The notes below the pieces were generated by a model. The model saw only the letters and a list, made by a program, of their open reading frames with translations, ran no database searches and had not been told where the DNA came from. Both the position numbers and the translations under genes were made by a program. Source: Bacillota bacterium (GTDB lineage Bacteria; Bacillota; Bacilli; Alicyclobacillales; SLC66). From it: a DNA stretch of 19,568 bases. Positions 7,467 to 15,711 of this stretch are shown piece after piece; within the stretch, counting starts at the first letter, position 1, and each line of letters begins with the position of its first letter. Location of the stretch: the NCBI GenBank assembly GCA_021846145.1, contig JAJZCJ010000024.1:1-19568 (forward strand), in the 5' to 3' direction.

Positions 7467-7720
7467 ATGATTCGAACAGCGAATGAATCTGAAGCGACTC
7501 AGTCTGCCCCTGTATTTCGATTAGGGCGTAACCGGAATTTTCAAGTCTGATTTTTGGCGTTTTATTGTCAGTGCTTGGCGATGACGCATTCTTCATCGTC
7601 TTTGGTTGGTTTGTCCTCAACGTCACCGGTTCCGAGTTTGCGCTTGGAACCATATTAACGTTCGCTTTCATTCCGCGGATTATTGTCATGCTCGTAGGTG
7701 GGGCGGTTCTCGGTGGGTAT
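7467..7720 (+). pseudogene. MFS transporter N-terminal remnant, frameshifted and truncated
   Basis: A frame from ATG 7467 encodes 27 residues ending RLGRNRNFQV and then a TGA (7548-7550). The next reading frame continues LIFGVLLSVLGDD, FFIVFGWFVLNVTGSEFALG and FIPRIIVMLVGGAV. Together they look like the first two membrane helices of a drug-exporter-type MFS protein (the pattern NF..L..G...S.LGD and TGS..ALG). A single missing base near 7546-7548 explains the frame change. After GGAV, where the family has its DR.GRR loop, similarity ends (about 7720) and the frame runs out at 7792. This is clearly a dead gene. Confidence 0.75.
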
Positions 7721-7824
7721 GATGATGAGGCAATAGAATACTGTTCCTGTTTCTTACAGCGAATCGAAATATACATGATCAATATAACTTAGGACACTTA
7801 TTTTAAATTTTAATAATTTTCGCA

Positions 7825-7853
7825 TTGACAATCGTCTTGTTATGTTTTATAAC
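7825..7853 (+). promoter_or_regulatory. Sigma-A promoter of lacI
   Basis: TTGACA (7825-7830) and TATAAC (7848-7853) are 17 bp apart, an almost ideal vegetative promoter. The expected transcription start is at about 7860, on the edge of the operator. Confidence 0.8.
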
Positions 7854-7859
7854 AATGAT

Positions 7860-7871
7860 GTAATCGATTAC
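7860..7871. promoter_or_regulatory. LacI-family operator O1
   Basis: GTAATCGATTAC is a perfect 12-bp palindrome with the central CG typical of LacI-family sites. It covers the predicted transcription start of lacI, so binding would block its own promoter. It shares GTAATCG.TTACTT with the second site at 9928-9943. Confidence 0.75.
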
Positions 7872-7889
7872 TTGGTGGTGTTGACTTAG

Positions 7890-8918
7890 ATGGCAAATTT
7901 AAAAGATGTGGCAAAAATTGCAGGAGTATCAACAGCAACAGTTTCTAGAGTTCTAAGTGGAACTTACTATGTAACAGAAGAAACAACCAAAAAAGTATTA
8001 AGCGCAGTGTCAGAACTAAATTATCAACCTAATGGGATTGCTCGTAGTCTTCGTAATGCAAAAACACAGACGATCGGGGTTCTTATTCCGGATATATCCA
8101 ATCCCTATTTCATGAAAGTAATTAGTTCTTTGGAAAATTATGTAACAGAATATGAATATAATATACTTATTGCCAGTTCGAATGATAACCCACAAAAGGA
8201 AGATTCATTATTAAAGGTTCTGTTTGAAAAACGAATTGATGGGCTGATTCTTGCGCCTAGCCGTATTGAAATAAAACAATCAATCGCAGGATATACCCAT
8301 CAAAATATTCCTATAGTTCTTGTAGATAGAAGTGTAAATGACGTAGTGGTAGATACAGTAGTGGAAGAAAGTGAAAATAGCACTTATGAATTAGTTAAAC
8401 ACGTTATTTCAATGGGGCATAGGGACATTGCGATTATTAATGGACGTAACGTACTTAGTACAGTCATTGAGAGAGAAAAAGGTTATATTCGAGCACTTCA
8501 GGACGCTGGTATTTCAGTTCGTGCAGAGTACATGTTTAGGGGTGAGTACAACCAACAATCGGGGTACTCATTAGGTAAACGATTACTTCAAATGGGGTTG
8601 GATAGACCTACCGCGGTGTTTTGTACCAATAATTTTATTGCCTTGGGTGTAATGACAGCAGCGCATGAGCTGAAATTTCAGATTCCTAACGATTTTTCTG
8701 TTGTAAGTTTCGGTGATTTACTATTTCCTGAGTTTGTTGCGCCAAGAATTACCTCTGTTATTCAAAGTCCTGAGGATGTTGGGTTAGCAGCGGCAAAACT
8801 TATTGTAGAAAGAATCATATCAGATGTACGTAGCCTTCCCGAAGAAATCAAGTTGCCTACGCATATTCGTTTAGGGGAATCGGTTTGCTCTTTACATTTG
8901 GTTAATGGTAAATATTGA
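7890..8918 (+). CDS. LacI-family transcriptional regulator of the sugar operon
   Basis: The 342-aa protein has the standard LacI layout. An N-terminal helix-turn-helix (LKDVAKIAGVSTATVSRVLS, residues 4-23) is followed by the hinge NGIARSLRNAKTQ (near residue 50) and a periplasmic-binding-type effector domain beginning TIGVLIPDISNPYF and ending with the usual TSVIQSPEDVGLAAAKL segment. The start ATG 7890 lies behind GGTGG. It should repress by binding the two CG-centred palindromes at 7860-7871 and 9928-9943 and be released by a sugar or sugar phosphate. The next gene begins 18 bp downstream, so regulator and propeller enzyme are likely co-transcribed. The gene is visibly more AT-rich than the minus-strand operon to the left. 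The effector is unknown. Confidence 0.95.
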   Translation: MANLKDVAKIAGVSTATVSRVLSGTYYVTEETTKKVLSAVSELNYQPNGIARSLRNAKTQTIGVLIPDISNPYFMKVISSLENYVTEYEYNILIASSNDNPQKEDSLLKVLFEKRIDGLILAPSRIEIKQSIAGYTHQNIPIVLVDRSVNDVVVDTVVEESENSTYELVKHVISMGHRDIAIINGRNVLSTVIEREKGYIRALQDAGISVRAEYMFRGEYNQQSGYSLGKRLLQMGLDRPTAVFCTNNFIALGVMTAAHELKFQIPNDFSVVSFGDLLFPEFVAPRITSVIQSPEDVGLAAAKLIVERIISDVRSLPEEIKLPTHIRLGESVCSLHLVNGKY

Positions 8919-8936
8919 GGCAAAAGGAGAGTGCAT

Positions 8937-9875
8937 ATGATGTTTAGGGAACAAGTGGTTGCAAAAGAACTCTTTCCACCAATGTGTCACTCGGCGACTG
9001 TTGAAGAATTGGAACACGGTGAGTTGTATGTAGTGTGGTACTCTGGATCGTTTGAGGGGGCACCAGATACGATACTGATGGCATCTAAGAGAAATGTTGA
9101 TGGAATTTGGTCGCCTCCAAAGGTAATACAATCGTTGCCAGGACTTCCGCTTGGTAATCCCGTATTAGATAAGGATGGTCAGGATCTTGTTTTATATTTT
9201 GTGGTGTTGTATGGAGACTGGTGGACAGAATCGAAAATTGTTCGATCGATATCAAAAGATGGGGGTCAAACTTGGTCGCATTTAGAATTTGTTAGTTTAG
9301 AGAAGGGTCTCATGTTGCGGACAAAGCCACTGCGATTGCACACAGGGACTTTGTTATTACCAATTTATGATGAAAATAATTGGACATCACTTGTACTTAG
9401 GTCAACGGATAATGGTGTGTCATGGGGAAAATATGGGGATACAACATCCCGGGGGAAGGCGATTCAACCTACGCTTTGTCAAACGCAGAATGGAAGCGTT
9501 CTCATGTACATGAGGTCGAATAAAGGACAAATTTATTATTCTCGTTCTTTTAATGATGGATTAAGTTGGATTGCCGCTCAACCAACAGATCTGCTAAATC
9601 CTAATAGTGGAATTGATCTAATCAAATGTGATTTGGGAGATCTTGTTCTTGTGTACAATCCGCTTTTACAAGGTCGAGCAGAGTTGGCTGTATCATTATC
9701 AGTTGACGAAGGTAAAACGTGGGAATTCACTAGAGTGATTGCAAAAGGGTTAGGTGAATACTCTTACCCAACTGTCATTCACAACTCTAATGGATTGATT
9801 CAATTAGTCTATACAAGGAATCGTGAAGCTATAATCTTTTGCGAGTTTGATCGAGCATGGGTCACAGCAGGATAA
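8937..9875 (+). CDS. Asp-box (BNR) beta-propeller protein, sialidase-like fold, cytoplasmic
   Basis: The protein is 312 aa from ATG 8937 (AAAGGAG at 8923-8929); GTG 8931 and ATG 8940 are alternatives. Four Asp boxes of the S.D.G..W type are visible: SKDGGQTW, STDNGVSW, SFNDGLSW and SVDEGKTW. The N-terminus shows HSATVEEL, VVWYSGSFEG and a WSPPKV strand typical of the BNR_2 sialidase-like group. There is no signal peptide and no FRIP motif, so a true exo-sialidase on extracellular glycans is unlikely. An intracellular glycosidase, or a lyase like the seven-bladed rhamnose-glucuronate lyases, fits better. It would act on an oligosaccharide imported by the ABC transporter that follows. It sits between lacI and the binding-protein gene, before operator O2. 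The fold is fairly certain; the reaction is not known. Confidence 0.8.
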   Translation: MMFREQVVAKELFPPMCHSATVEELEHGELYVVWYSGSFEGAPDTILMASKRNVDGIWSPPKVIQSLPGLPLGNPVLDKDGQDLVLYFVVLYGDWWTESKIVRSISKDGGQTWSHLEFVSLEKGLMLRTKPLRLHTGTLLLPIYDENNWTSLVLRSTDNGVSWGKYGDTTSRGKAIQPTLCQTQNGSVLMYMRSNKGQIYYSRSFNDGLSWIAAQPTDLLNPNSGIDLIKCDLGDLVLVYNPLLQGRAELAVSLSVDEGKTWEFTRVIAKGLGEYSYPTVIHNSNGLIQLVYTRNREAIIFCEFDRAWVTAG

Positions 9876-9927
9876 AATCAGGTTTGATTTACCCAATAAG
9901 GAGGTGAGGGAGGCAGATTTTGTATTT

Positions 9928-9943
9928 AAGTAATCGTTTACTT
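9928..9943. promoter_or_regulatory. LacI-family operator O2 before the ABC transporter genes
   Basis: AAGTAATCGTTTACTT is symmetric at all but one base pair (two of 16 positions) and repeats the core of O1. It lies 27 bp before the binding-protein start. A weak TTGTAT (9920-9925) and TTAAAA (9942-9947) could form a promoter around it; otherwise it may act as a roadblock to read-through from upstream. Confidence 0.7.
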
Positions 9944-9970
9944 AAAAGAAAAAAAGGGGTGTTTTGGACG

Positions 9971-11299
9971 ATGAAAAAAACATCAGTTGTACTTTCCACA
10001 ATTGTTCTTACCGTGGGCAGTCTAAGCATGATGGCCGCTCCAGCATTTGGTGCGAGTAAGCATCAAGCTCGCACAAGTTCGCAGAAAGTTACGGTTACAC
10101 TCTGGTCATGGACTCCTATTGACACAACAATGCAACAAGTCGTGACGAAAATTGAGAAAAAATATCCAAACATCAATCTTCAAATAAACATTGAACCCCA
10201 CCCAGACTACAACATTGCACTAAAGGCTGCTGCGGGATCTGGATCACTTCCGGATATTATCGGACTACCTTCTGGATCACAAACTCAAGAATACCGTCCT
10301 TATTTACAGTCTCTGAACAGTATTGCGGTTAATCTTTGGGGTTCGAAATGGAAGACGGATTTTCCACAAGCTGCGATTACACAAGCTCAACTAGGCAATC
10401 CACCAAAGGACAAAAATTTTTATATGCTTCCACAAGAGACGCAAGTACTAAATGTTTGGTATAACAAAAAAATCTTTAGTCAACTTCATTTAAGCGTTCC
10501 TAAAACTTATCAGCAGTTGGTAGCTGACGCACATAAAATTTCTGCAGCAGGTTACATTCCATTTTATCAAGGGGCTACACAAACAAATTTTGATACTTGG
10601 ATGTTTATGGAGCTTGTCTCTCAATACGATCTCAAGGGAATGGAATCCGCTGCAACAGGAAATGGGCAATGGAACACTCCAGCCATGGTTAAAGCTGCAA
10701 CTGTATGGGGACAAATGTTTACTCAACATGTTTTCCAAGCTGGTGCGCTAGGCGATACTCAGTATCCAACTGGAGCAAATCTATTTGCAGCGGGCCGTGT
10801 GGGGATGATTACACTTGGTTCATGGTGGTTACAAGAGAGTCCGATCTCAACTTCTCCAGCAGGGTTAAGAACAATGAAAGAATATGGCACATTTTTCTTT
10901 CCAGCTATCGCACCTGGACTAAAAGCTACTCCACCCCTTGGTGGCATTGACTTTGGATGGGGGATCACAAAAAATGCAGCCAAGTCACCGGCAGTTGAAA
11001 AGGCTACTGAAATGGTATTGAAAGAAATGATTAGTGGTATTGGGGAACAAGAGTCATTAAATCAATTGAATGACTTACCTGCCTTCAAAGGATTTAAACC
11101 AACTGTAACCCTGCCTTCTGATGTAATGAAGCTTTACAATTGGTATATGCGTGAGATCATGGTTGCACACAACCAAAATATTGGTAATCCAACAGTTGAA
11201 CAAGCATTAGACACTAACTTGCAAGCCATTGGTGCGGGAATTGAAACTCCGCAGCAAGCCATGGATAAAGTCCAGGCTGTTGCAAAATCACAGGGTTAA
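9971..11299 (+). CDS. ABC transporter extracellular sugar-binding protein (family 1)
   Basis: From ATG 9971 the protein is 442 aa. It opens with a signal peptide (MKKTSVVLSTIVLTVGSL, then AAPAFGA, cut probably before SKHQ). The mature part has the family pattern VTLWSWTPIDTTMQQVV, LPDIIGLPSG, VWYNKKIFSQL and a C-terminal helical region. The frame extends to a TTG at 9920 with GGGAGG in front, which would add a basic 17-residue leader; I prefer 9971 because it gives a normal signal peptide and follows AAGGGG (9954-9959). It should bind the sugar or oligosaccharide outside the cell for the two permeases that follow. Oddly for a Gram-positive, there is no lipobox cysteine, so it may be free or held by another partner. 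Operator O2 lies just upstream and a stem-loop just downstream. Confidence 0.93.
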   Translation: MKKTSVVLSTIVLTVGSLSMMAAPAFGASKHQARTSSQKVTVTLWSWTPIDTTMQQVVTKIEKKYPNINLQINIEPHPDYNIALKAAAGSGSLPDIIGLPSGSQTQEYRPYLQSLNSIAVNLWGSKWKTDFPQAAITQAQLGNPPKDKNFYMLPQETQVLNVWYNKKIFSQLHLSVPKTYQQLVADAHKISAAGYIPFYQGATQTNFDTWMFMELVSQYDLKGMESAATGNGQWNTPAMVKAATVWGQMFTQHVFQAGALGDTQYPTGANLFAAGRVGMITLGSWWLQESPISTSPAGLRTMKEYGTFFFPAIAPGLKATPPLGGIDFGWGITKNAAKSPAVEKATEMVLKEMISGIGEQESLNQLNDLPAFKGFKPTVTLPSDVMKLYNWYMREIMVAHNQNIGNPTVEQALDTNLQAIGAGIETPQQAMDKVQAVAKSQG

Positions 11300-11311
11300 T
11301 AATTGCATTAA

Positions 11312-11348
11312 GCCCCTGAATGTGAAATTCTTGTGCATGTTCAGGGGC
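11312..11348 (+). other. Intercistronic stem-loop between binding-protein and permease genes
   Basis: GCCCCTGAA (11312-11320) and TTCAGGGGC (11340-11348) form a perfect 9-bp stem with a 19-nt loop, 12 nt after the binding-protein stop codon. No T-tract follows, so it is not a standard terminator. Such hairpins commonly protect the upstream mRNA 3' end, giving more binding protein than permease. Confidence 0.75.
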
Positions 11349-11366
11349 CATTAAGGATGGTGTGCC

Positions 11367-12254
11367 ATGAATACGACTCCGTATGGTAAATTATCGCGAA
11401 TAACAGGCTGGATTTACGTTCTTCCAGCACTAGTATTCTTTATCGTTTTTATGCTGTTTCCTATTATCTACAATATAATAAATAGCGTTTCTCTAAGTTC
11501 GAGTGAATCATTTTTTGCGAACTATATTACTTTATTTCACGATTCAACATTCATTATTGCTTTACAAAATTCCATTATATGGGTATTTTTCACTACTCTT
11601 ATGCAAATGGTAATTGGTTTTGTTTTAGCCATATTACTTGAGAGGAGAATTGCTAGAGGAAGGGTGGTGTTTAGAACCATACTGTTTTTACCGATGGCCA
11701 TTACACCCACTGTAATTGCCCTTGTTTTCAATAACTTATATGCCCCGCAATATGGTCTTTTATTTGGGTTATTTCAGCAGTTTGGATTAGCGGCGAACTT
11801 TCCTTCTTTACTTAGCGATCCGCATTATGCAACTTACGCATTGATGGCAATCAGCATCTGGCAATGGTTGGGTTTTTATGTGTTGATGTACTCAGTTGGT
11901 GTTGCAAATATAGACGGTGAGTTGTTGGACGCTGCAGATTTGGATGGGGCATCTGGTTGGTCGCGGATCAGATACATCTACTTTCCATTATTGCGTTCAT
12001 CTCATTTATCTTTATTCATTTTAGGAGCATTGCAGGCGCTGCAACAATTTCCACTGATCTATCTGATGACAGAAGGTGGTCCTGCAAACTCGACGCAGGT
12101 ACTAGCAACATATATTTTTCAAAAAGGTTTTATGGAAAATCAGATGCAGTACGCATCGGCCATTTCGGTTGTGCTGTTGTTGCTTGCCCTAGTGATCGCA
12201 GGTATTCAAATCATTGGCACACGGGGGGATTTTTCGATAGGAGGAGGTGAATAA
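11367..12254 (+). CDS. Sugar ABC transporter permease (MalF/UgpA type)
   Basis: The 295-aa membrane protein has about six hydrophobic helices, a short N-terminal cytoplasmic part (GKLSRITGWIYVLPALVFF) and the ATPase-contacting EAA-type loop DGELLDAADLDGASGWSRIR (near residues 180-200). It pairs with the next permease and the preceding binding protein as a CUT1-type carbohydrate importer. Its stop (12252-12254) is one base from the start of the second permease gene, so the two are translationally coupled. No ATP-binding subunit gene exists in the window; as in many Bacillota sugar operons, a shared MsmX-type ATPase encoded elsewhere is expected. Confidence 0.93.
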   Translation: MNTTPYGKLSRITGWIYVLPALVFFIVFMLFPIIYNIINSVSLSSSESFFANYITLFHDSTFIIALQNSIIWVFFTTLMQMVIGFVLAILLERRIARGRVVFRTILFLPMAITPTVIALVFNNLYAPQYGLLFGLFQQFGLAANFPSLLSDPHYATYALMAISIWQWLGFYVLMYSVGVANIDGELLDAADLDGASGWSRIRYIYFPLLRSSHLSLFILGALQALQQFPLIYLMTEGGPANSTQVLATYIFQKGFMENQMQYASAISVVLLLLALVIAGIQIIGTRGDFSIGGGE

Positions 12255-12255
12255 A

Positions 12256-13080
12256 ATGAGGAAGGTTGGTGGGCAAAGGATCGTTGCGTATTTGATTTTG
12301 ATCGTGGCTACGGTTTTGAGTGTGTTACCCACGATCTATATGATCGATTTGTCATTTCGAAATCCGGTGGATAGTTTTAGCCCAGTGTTATTTTCCCCTA
12401 ATCCCACGATGCAAAACTACCAGACTATCTTTGCTAATTCTGGGTTCGTGCAATATTTTGTAAATAGTCTTGTCGTTTCTGTGTTGACTGTAATGCTGAC
12501 GTTGTTTTTTGTCATTTTGGCTACTTTTGGATTGTCACGATTGAAAATCCGCGGTCGGAACATCATCTTTTACGTGATTATTTCCGGACTAATGATCCCG
12601 CTCGCTTCTCTGATTGTTCCCTTAACAGTGGTGTTGAAATCTGGTGAGTTACTGAATAACTATTTTGGACTAATTGGTCCATTTACCGCGATTGGAACTC
12701 CCTTTGGTTTGCTGGTCATGAAAGGTGCAATGGATAATTTTCCGCGAGAGCTTGAAGAAGCAGCTGTTGTGGAAGGTGCCAGTCGATTGCGTGTGCTATG
12801 GAAGATAATCGTTCCTACGACGATACCCTCCTTGCTAGTTGTAGCGATTTGGCAATTTCTTTATTCCTGGAATGAGTTCTTTTTGTCTCTTGTAGTCATG
12901 ACTGATCCAGCCATGAAAACGGTCCCTTTACTGCCTTTGCAATTTGAGGGGCCATATATGACGAATCCAGGGGCATTGTTTGCAGTGTTAACTGTAATTT
13001 CACTTGTTCCCATGTTGGTATACATTGTGCTTCAGAAATGGTTTGTGGGTGGGTTAATGGCTGGTGGAATAAAAGGATAA
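12256..13080 (+). CDS. Sugar ABC transporter permease (MalG/UgpE type)
   Basis: From ATG 12256 the protein is 274 aa. An AGGAGG at 12242-12247 is ideally placed for this start, whereas the GTG at 12247 overlaps it and is rejected. It shows the MalG-type N-terminal helix and the segment SFRNPVDSFSP, then the EAA loop PRELEEAAVVEGASRLRVLW (near residues 160-180) and the C-terminal QKWFVGGLMAGGIKG, which is highly typical of CUT1 MalG homologues. It forms the heterodimeric channel with the preceding permease. Confidence 0.94.
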   Translation: MRKVGGQRIVAYLILIVATVLSVLPTIYMIDLSFRNPVDSFSPVLFSPNPTMQNYQTIFANSGFVQYFVNSLVVSVLTVMLTLFFVILATFGLSRLKIRGRNIIFYVIISGLMIPLASLIVPLTVVLKSGELLNNYFGLIGPFTAIGTPFGLLVMKGAMDNFPRELEEAAVVEGASRLRVLWKIIVPTTIPSLLVVAIWQFLYSWNEFFLSLVVMTDPAMKTVPLLPLQFEGPYMTNPGALFAVLTVISLVPMLVYIVLQKWFVGGLMAGGIKG

Positions 13081-13098
13081 CGTGAAGGAGGAAGGAAA

Positions 13099-13896
13099 TT
13101 GATTACAGGTTTATGGACTGCTTTACCTAATATATATCGTTCATTTGACGAACAGGAATTTCATCATGTGTTGGAGTACCTATTTTTACAAGGAATAGAT
13201 GGGTTATTTTTACTTGGAACTACTGGAAGAGGAACGGATTTTTCTGTTGTGGAACGCATGGGGATTTTGGAAAAAACGATTAAGACAATTGAGGATCCTA
13301 AAAAAATTGTCGTTGCAATTTCAGCAAACGCACCCCTAGATGTTCGCAATTTAGCGCAACATGCCATGGAACTGGGCGTAAAAGGCGTAGCCCTTACACC
13401 GCCGTACTACGGTCAATTTTCTGATCAGGAGATTCAAAGCTGGGCTCGTGAGGTCTTTGCGGGTCTTACCAAAAAGGCAGGCATTTACCTTTATAACATT
13501 CCGGGGGCTACGAGAACCACTTGGTCGCTTTTTTCTTTGGATTTTGTCCATCAGATCATAGGAGTAGACGGAATCAAAGATAGTAGTGGTGATGTAAAAC
13601 AACTATTGGACTACTTAGATTGGTCTACTCGAAATAAAGGGACAACCGTGTTGGCAGGAGATGAGCATCTCACGATGTATCACTTCATAATGGGGGGCCA
13701 TGGAATCGTTTCAGGGTTATCTTCAGCTTACCCCAAACTTCTCGCCGATCTAGTTTCGACAATGAATGCGAATAAGTGGGAAGAAGCGATACCATTACAG
13801 CGCGAAGTGAATCAACAATTAAAAAAGTTACAAGGACATTCACCACGCGAAACTGTCGAAATACTAATTCGTTGGATGAAAGAGAATATGCAGTAA
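13099..13896 (+). CDS. DHDPS/NAL-family aldolase (canonical active site)
   Basis: The 265-aa TIM-barrel protein starts at TTG 13099 behind AAGGAGGAAGG; no in-frame ATG is available near by. It has the class I aldolase residues of the dihydrodipicolinate synthase / N-acetylneuraminate lyase superfamily. These are the carboxylate-binding Thr pair in LGTTGRG, the catalytic Tyr in YLYNIPG, and the Schiff-base Lys in [11 protein letters not shown]. Members cleave or form pyruvate-containing 2-keto acids such as 2-keto-3-deoxy sugar acids, sialic acid or dihydrodipicolinate precursors. Here, within a sugar operon, a 2-keto-3-deoxy-sugar-acid or ulosonate aldolase is the best guess; lysine biosynthesis is unlikely. 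It is shorter than typical DHDPS (about 290 aa). It lies 18 bp after the permease gene and 22 bp before fucI. Confidence 0.88.
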   Translation: MITGLWTALPNIYRSFDEQEFHHVLEYLFLQGIDGLFLLGTTGRGTDFSVVERMGILEKTIKTIEDPKKIVVAISANAPLDVRNLAQHAMELGVKGVALTPPYYGQFSDQEIQSWAREVFAGLTKKAGIYLYNIPGATRTTWSLFSLDFVHQIIGVDGIKDSSGDVKQLLDYLDWSTRNKGTTVLAGDEHLTMYHFIMGGHGIVSGLSSAYPKLLADLVSTMNANKWEEAIPLQREVNQQLKKLQGHSPRETVEILIRWMKENMQ

Positions 13897-13918
13897 CAAT
13901 GGTGTGAGGAGGTTCAAC

Positions 13919-15697
13919 ATGGCAAATCGATTGGTTGGTAAACTTCCAAAAATAGGTATACGCCCTGTGGTAGATGGTCGACGAGGCGGTATACGTGAAT
14001 CTTTAGAAGATGTCACTTTGGCGATGGCAAAGAATGTCGCCGAACTTTTAAAAGCAAATATTAGACATGCAAGTGGGGAACTTATCGAATTCGTAATTCC
14101 TGAATACTGTATCGGTGGCGTGGCAGAAGCAGCACGCACAGCAGAATTGTTTCACCAAAGTGGGGTGGGTTTATCTATTACGGTCACTCCCTCTTGGTGC
14201 TATCCGCTTGAAACGATAGATGACAATCTGGACATTCCAAAAGCAATCTGGGGATTTAACGGAACCGAAAGACCTGGGTCTGTTTATCTTGCTGCCGCGC
14301 TTGCAGCACATAACCAAATTGGTGACCCGACCTTTGGTATTTATGGGCGAGACGTTCAGGATCTCGGTGATATGAGTATCACTGAAGATGTCCGGGATAA
14401 ACTGCTTCGGTTTGCAAAGGCTGCGTTGGCTGTAGCAACAGTAAAAGGAAAATCTTATTTGTCTATGGGATCTGTCTCCATGGGAATTGCTGGTTGTGTG
14501 ATCGACGAATCATTTTTTCGTGAATACCTGGGAATGCGTATTGAATACGTGGATATGAGTGAATTCATTCGTAGAACCGACTTGGGAATCTACGACGAAA
14601 ATGAGTTTACACGTGCGCTAGAGTGGGTGAAGAAAAACTGCCGTGAGGGAGTGGATGTGAATCCTCCACATTTACAGCGCTCTAGGGAACAAAAAGATAA
14701 GGATTGGGAAACCGTAGTGAAAATGACTTTAATTGCGAAAGATCTCATGATTGGCAATTTGGAACTTGAAAAAAGAGGATATGGAGAAGAAGCGTTAGGC
14801 CATAATGCTTTGGCCTCAGGATTTCAAGGCCAGAGACAGTGGACCGATCATTTTCCGAATGGGGACTTTATGGAAGCCATTCTTTCGTCATCGTTTGATT
14901 GGAATGGCGTAAGAGAACCCTTTATTTTGGCTACTGAAAACGACTCTTTAAACGCTGTGACCATGATGTTTGGGTATTTGCTTACAGATAAAGCCCAAAT
15001 TTTTGCAGATGTTCGAACGTATTGGAGTTCGGATGCGGTATTTCGTGTGACTGGTAAAAGGCTTGAAGACATGGCTGAACAAGGTATCATCCATTTAACG
15101 AATTCAGGACCAGCCGCGTTGGATGGTACAGGAAAAATGCGGAGTCATGGTCAGTCAGTAATGAAACCTCATTGGGACGTTAATGAAGAAGACGTTCAGG
15201 CTTGCTTAGATGCTGTAACGTGGCACCCTGCTGTGGATTTTTTTCGTGGGGGTGGGTTTTCAAGTTCGTTTGTTACGGAGGGAGGAATGCCTGTCACCAT
15301 GGCACGAATTAATCTCGTCAAAGGGATTGGTCCCATTCTACAACTTGCTGAGGGGTATACCGTAACTTTGCCCGATGATGTCCATAAAATATTAAATGAA
15401 CGCACCAATCCGACCTGGCCAACCACATGGTTTGTTCCTAGACTTACTGGAAAAGGTGCCTTTAGAGATGTTTATTCAGTTATGGACAATTGGGGTTCGA
15501 ACCACTGTGTGCTGAGTTTTGGGCATATTGGGGCAGATCTGATTACCTTAGCTTCTATGCTTCGCATTCCAGTTTCTATGCATAACGTTCCAGACGACCA
15601 GATTTTTCAACCCAGCGCATGGGCTTCATTTGGTGCGAATGATTTGACTGGTGCAGATTTTCGCGCATGCAGCACATTTGGCGCTTTATATCGCTGA
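13919..15697 (+). CDS. fucI: L-fucose isomerase (also D-arabinose isomerase)
   Basis: From ATG 13919 (AGGAGG at 13907-13912; the GTG at 13904 is too close to it) the protein is 592 aa, the full length of FucI. Long stretches resemble E. coli FucI as I remember it: [68 protein letters not shown] and [11 protein letters not shown]. Metal and catalytic residues are in place: Glu340 (ATENDS), Asp364 (FADVRTYW) and His529 (WGSNH). The enzyme interconverts L-fucose and L-fuculose, and in known members also D-arabinose and D-ribulose, using Mn. The kinase in this operon looks like a ribulokinase, which makes D-arabinose to D-ribulose an attractive role; L-fucose remains possible. Confidence 0.96.
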   Translation: MANRLVGKLPKIGIRPVVDGRRGGIRESLEDVTLAMAKNVAELLKANIRHASGELIEFVIPEYCIGGVAEAARTAELFHQSGVGLSITVTPSWCYPLETIDDNLDIPKAIWGFNGTERPGSVYLAAALAAHNQIGDPTFGIYGRDVQDLGDMSITEDVRDKLLRFAKAALAVATVKGKSYLSMGSVSMGIAGCVIDESFFREYLGMRIEYVDMSEFIRRTDLGIYDENEFTRALEWVKKNCREGVDVNPPHLQRSREQKDKDWETVVKMTLIAKDLMIGNLELEKRGYGEEALGHNALASGFQGQRQWTDHFPNGDFMEAILSSSFDWNGVREPFILATENDSLNAVTMMFGYLLTDKAQIFADVRTYWSSDAVFRVTGKRLEDMAEQGIIHLTNSGPAALDGTGKMRSHGQSVMKPHWDVNEEDVQACLDAVTWHPAVDFFRGGGFSSSFVTEGGMPVTMARINLVKGIGPILQLAEGYTVTLPDDVHKILNERTNPTWPTTWFVPRLTGKGAFRDVYSVMDNWGSNHCVLSFGHIGADLITLASMLRIPVSMHNVPDDQIFQPSAWASFGANDLTGADFRACSTFGALYR

Positions 15698-15711
15698 ATT
15701 TGGTGAAAGAG

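Noticed and set aside
8937..9875. Calling the propeller protein a sialidase and the operon a sialic acid operon
   Set aside because: There is no signal peptide, no FRIP motif and no NanE/NanK/NagA/NagB genes; FucI and a ribulokinase point to another sugar.
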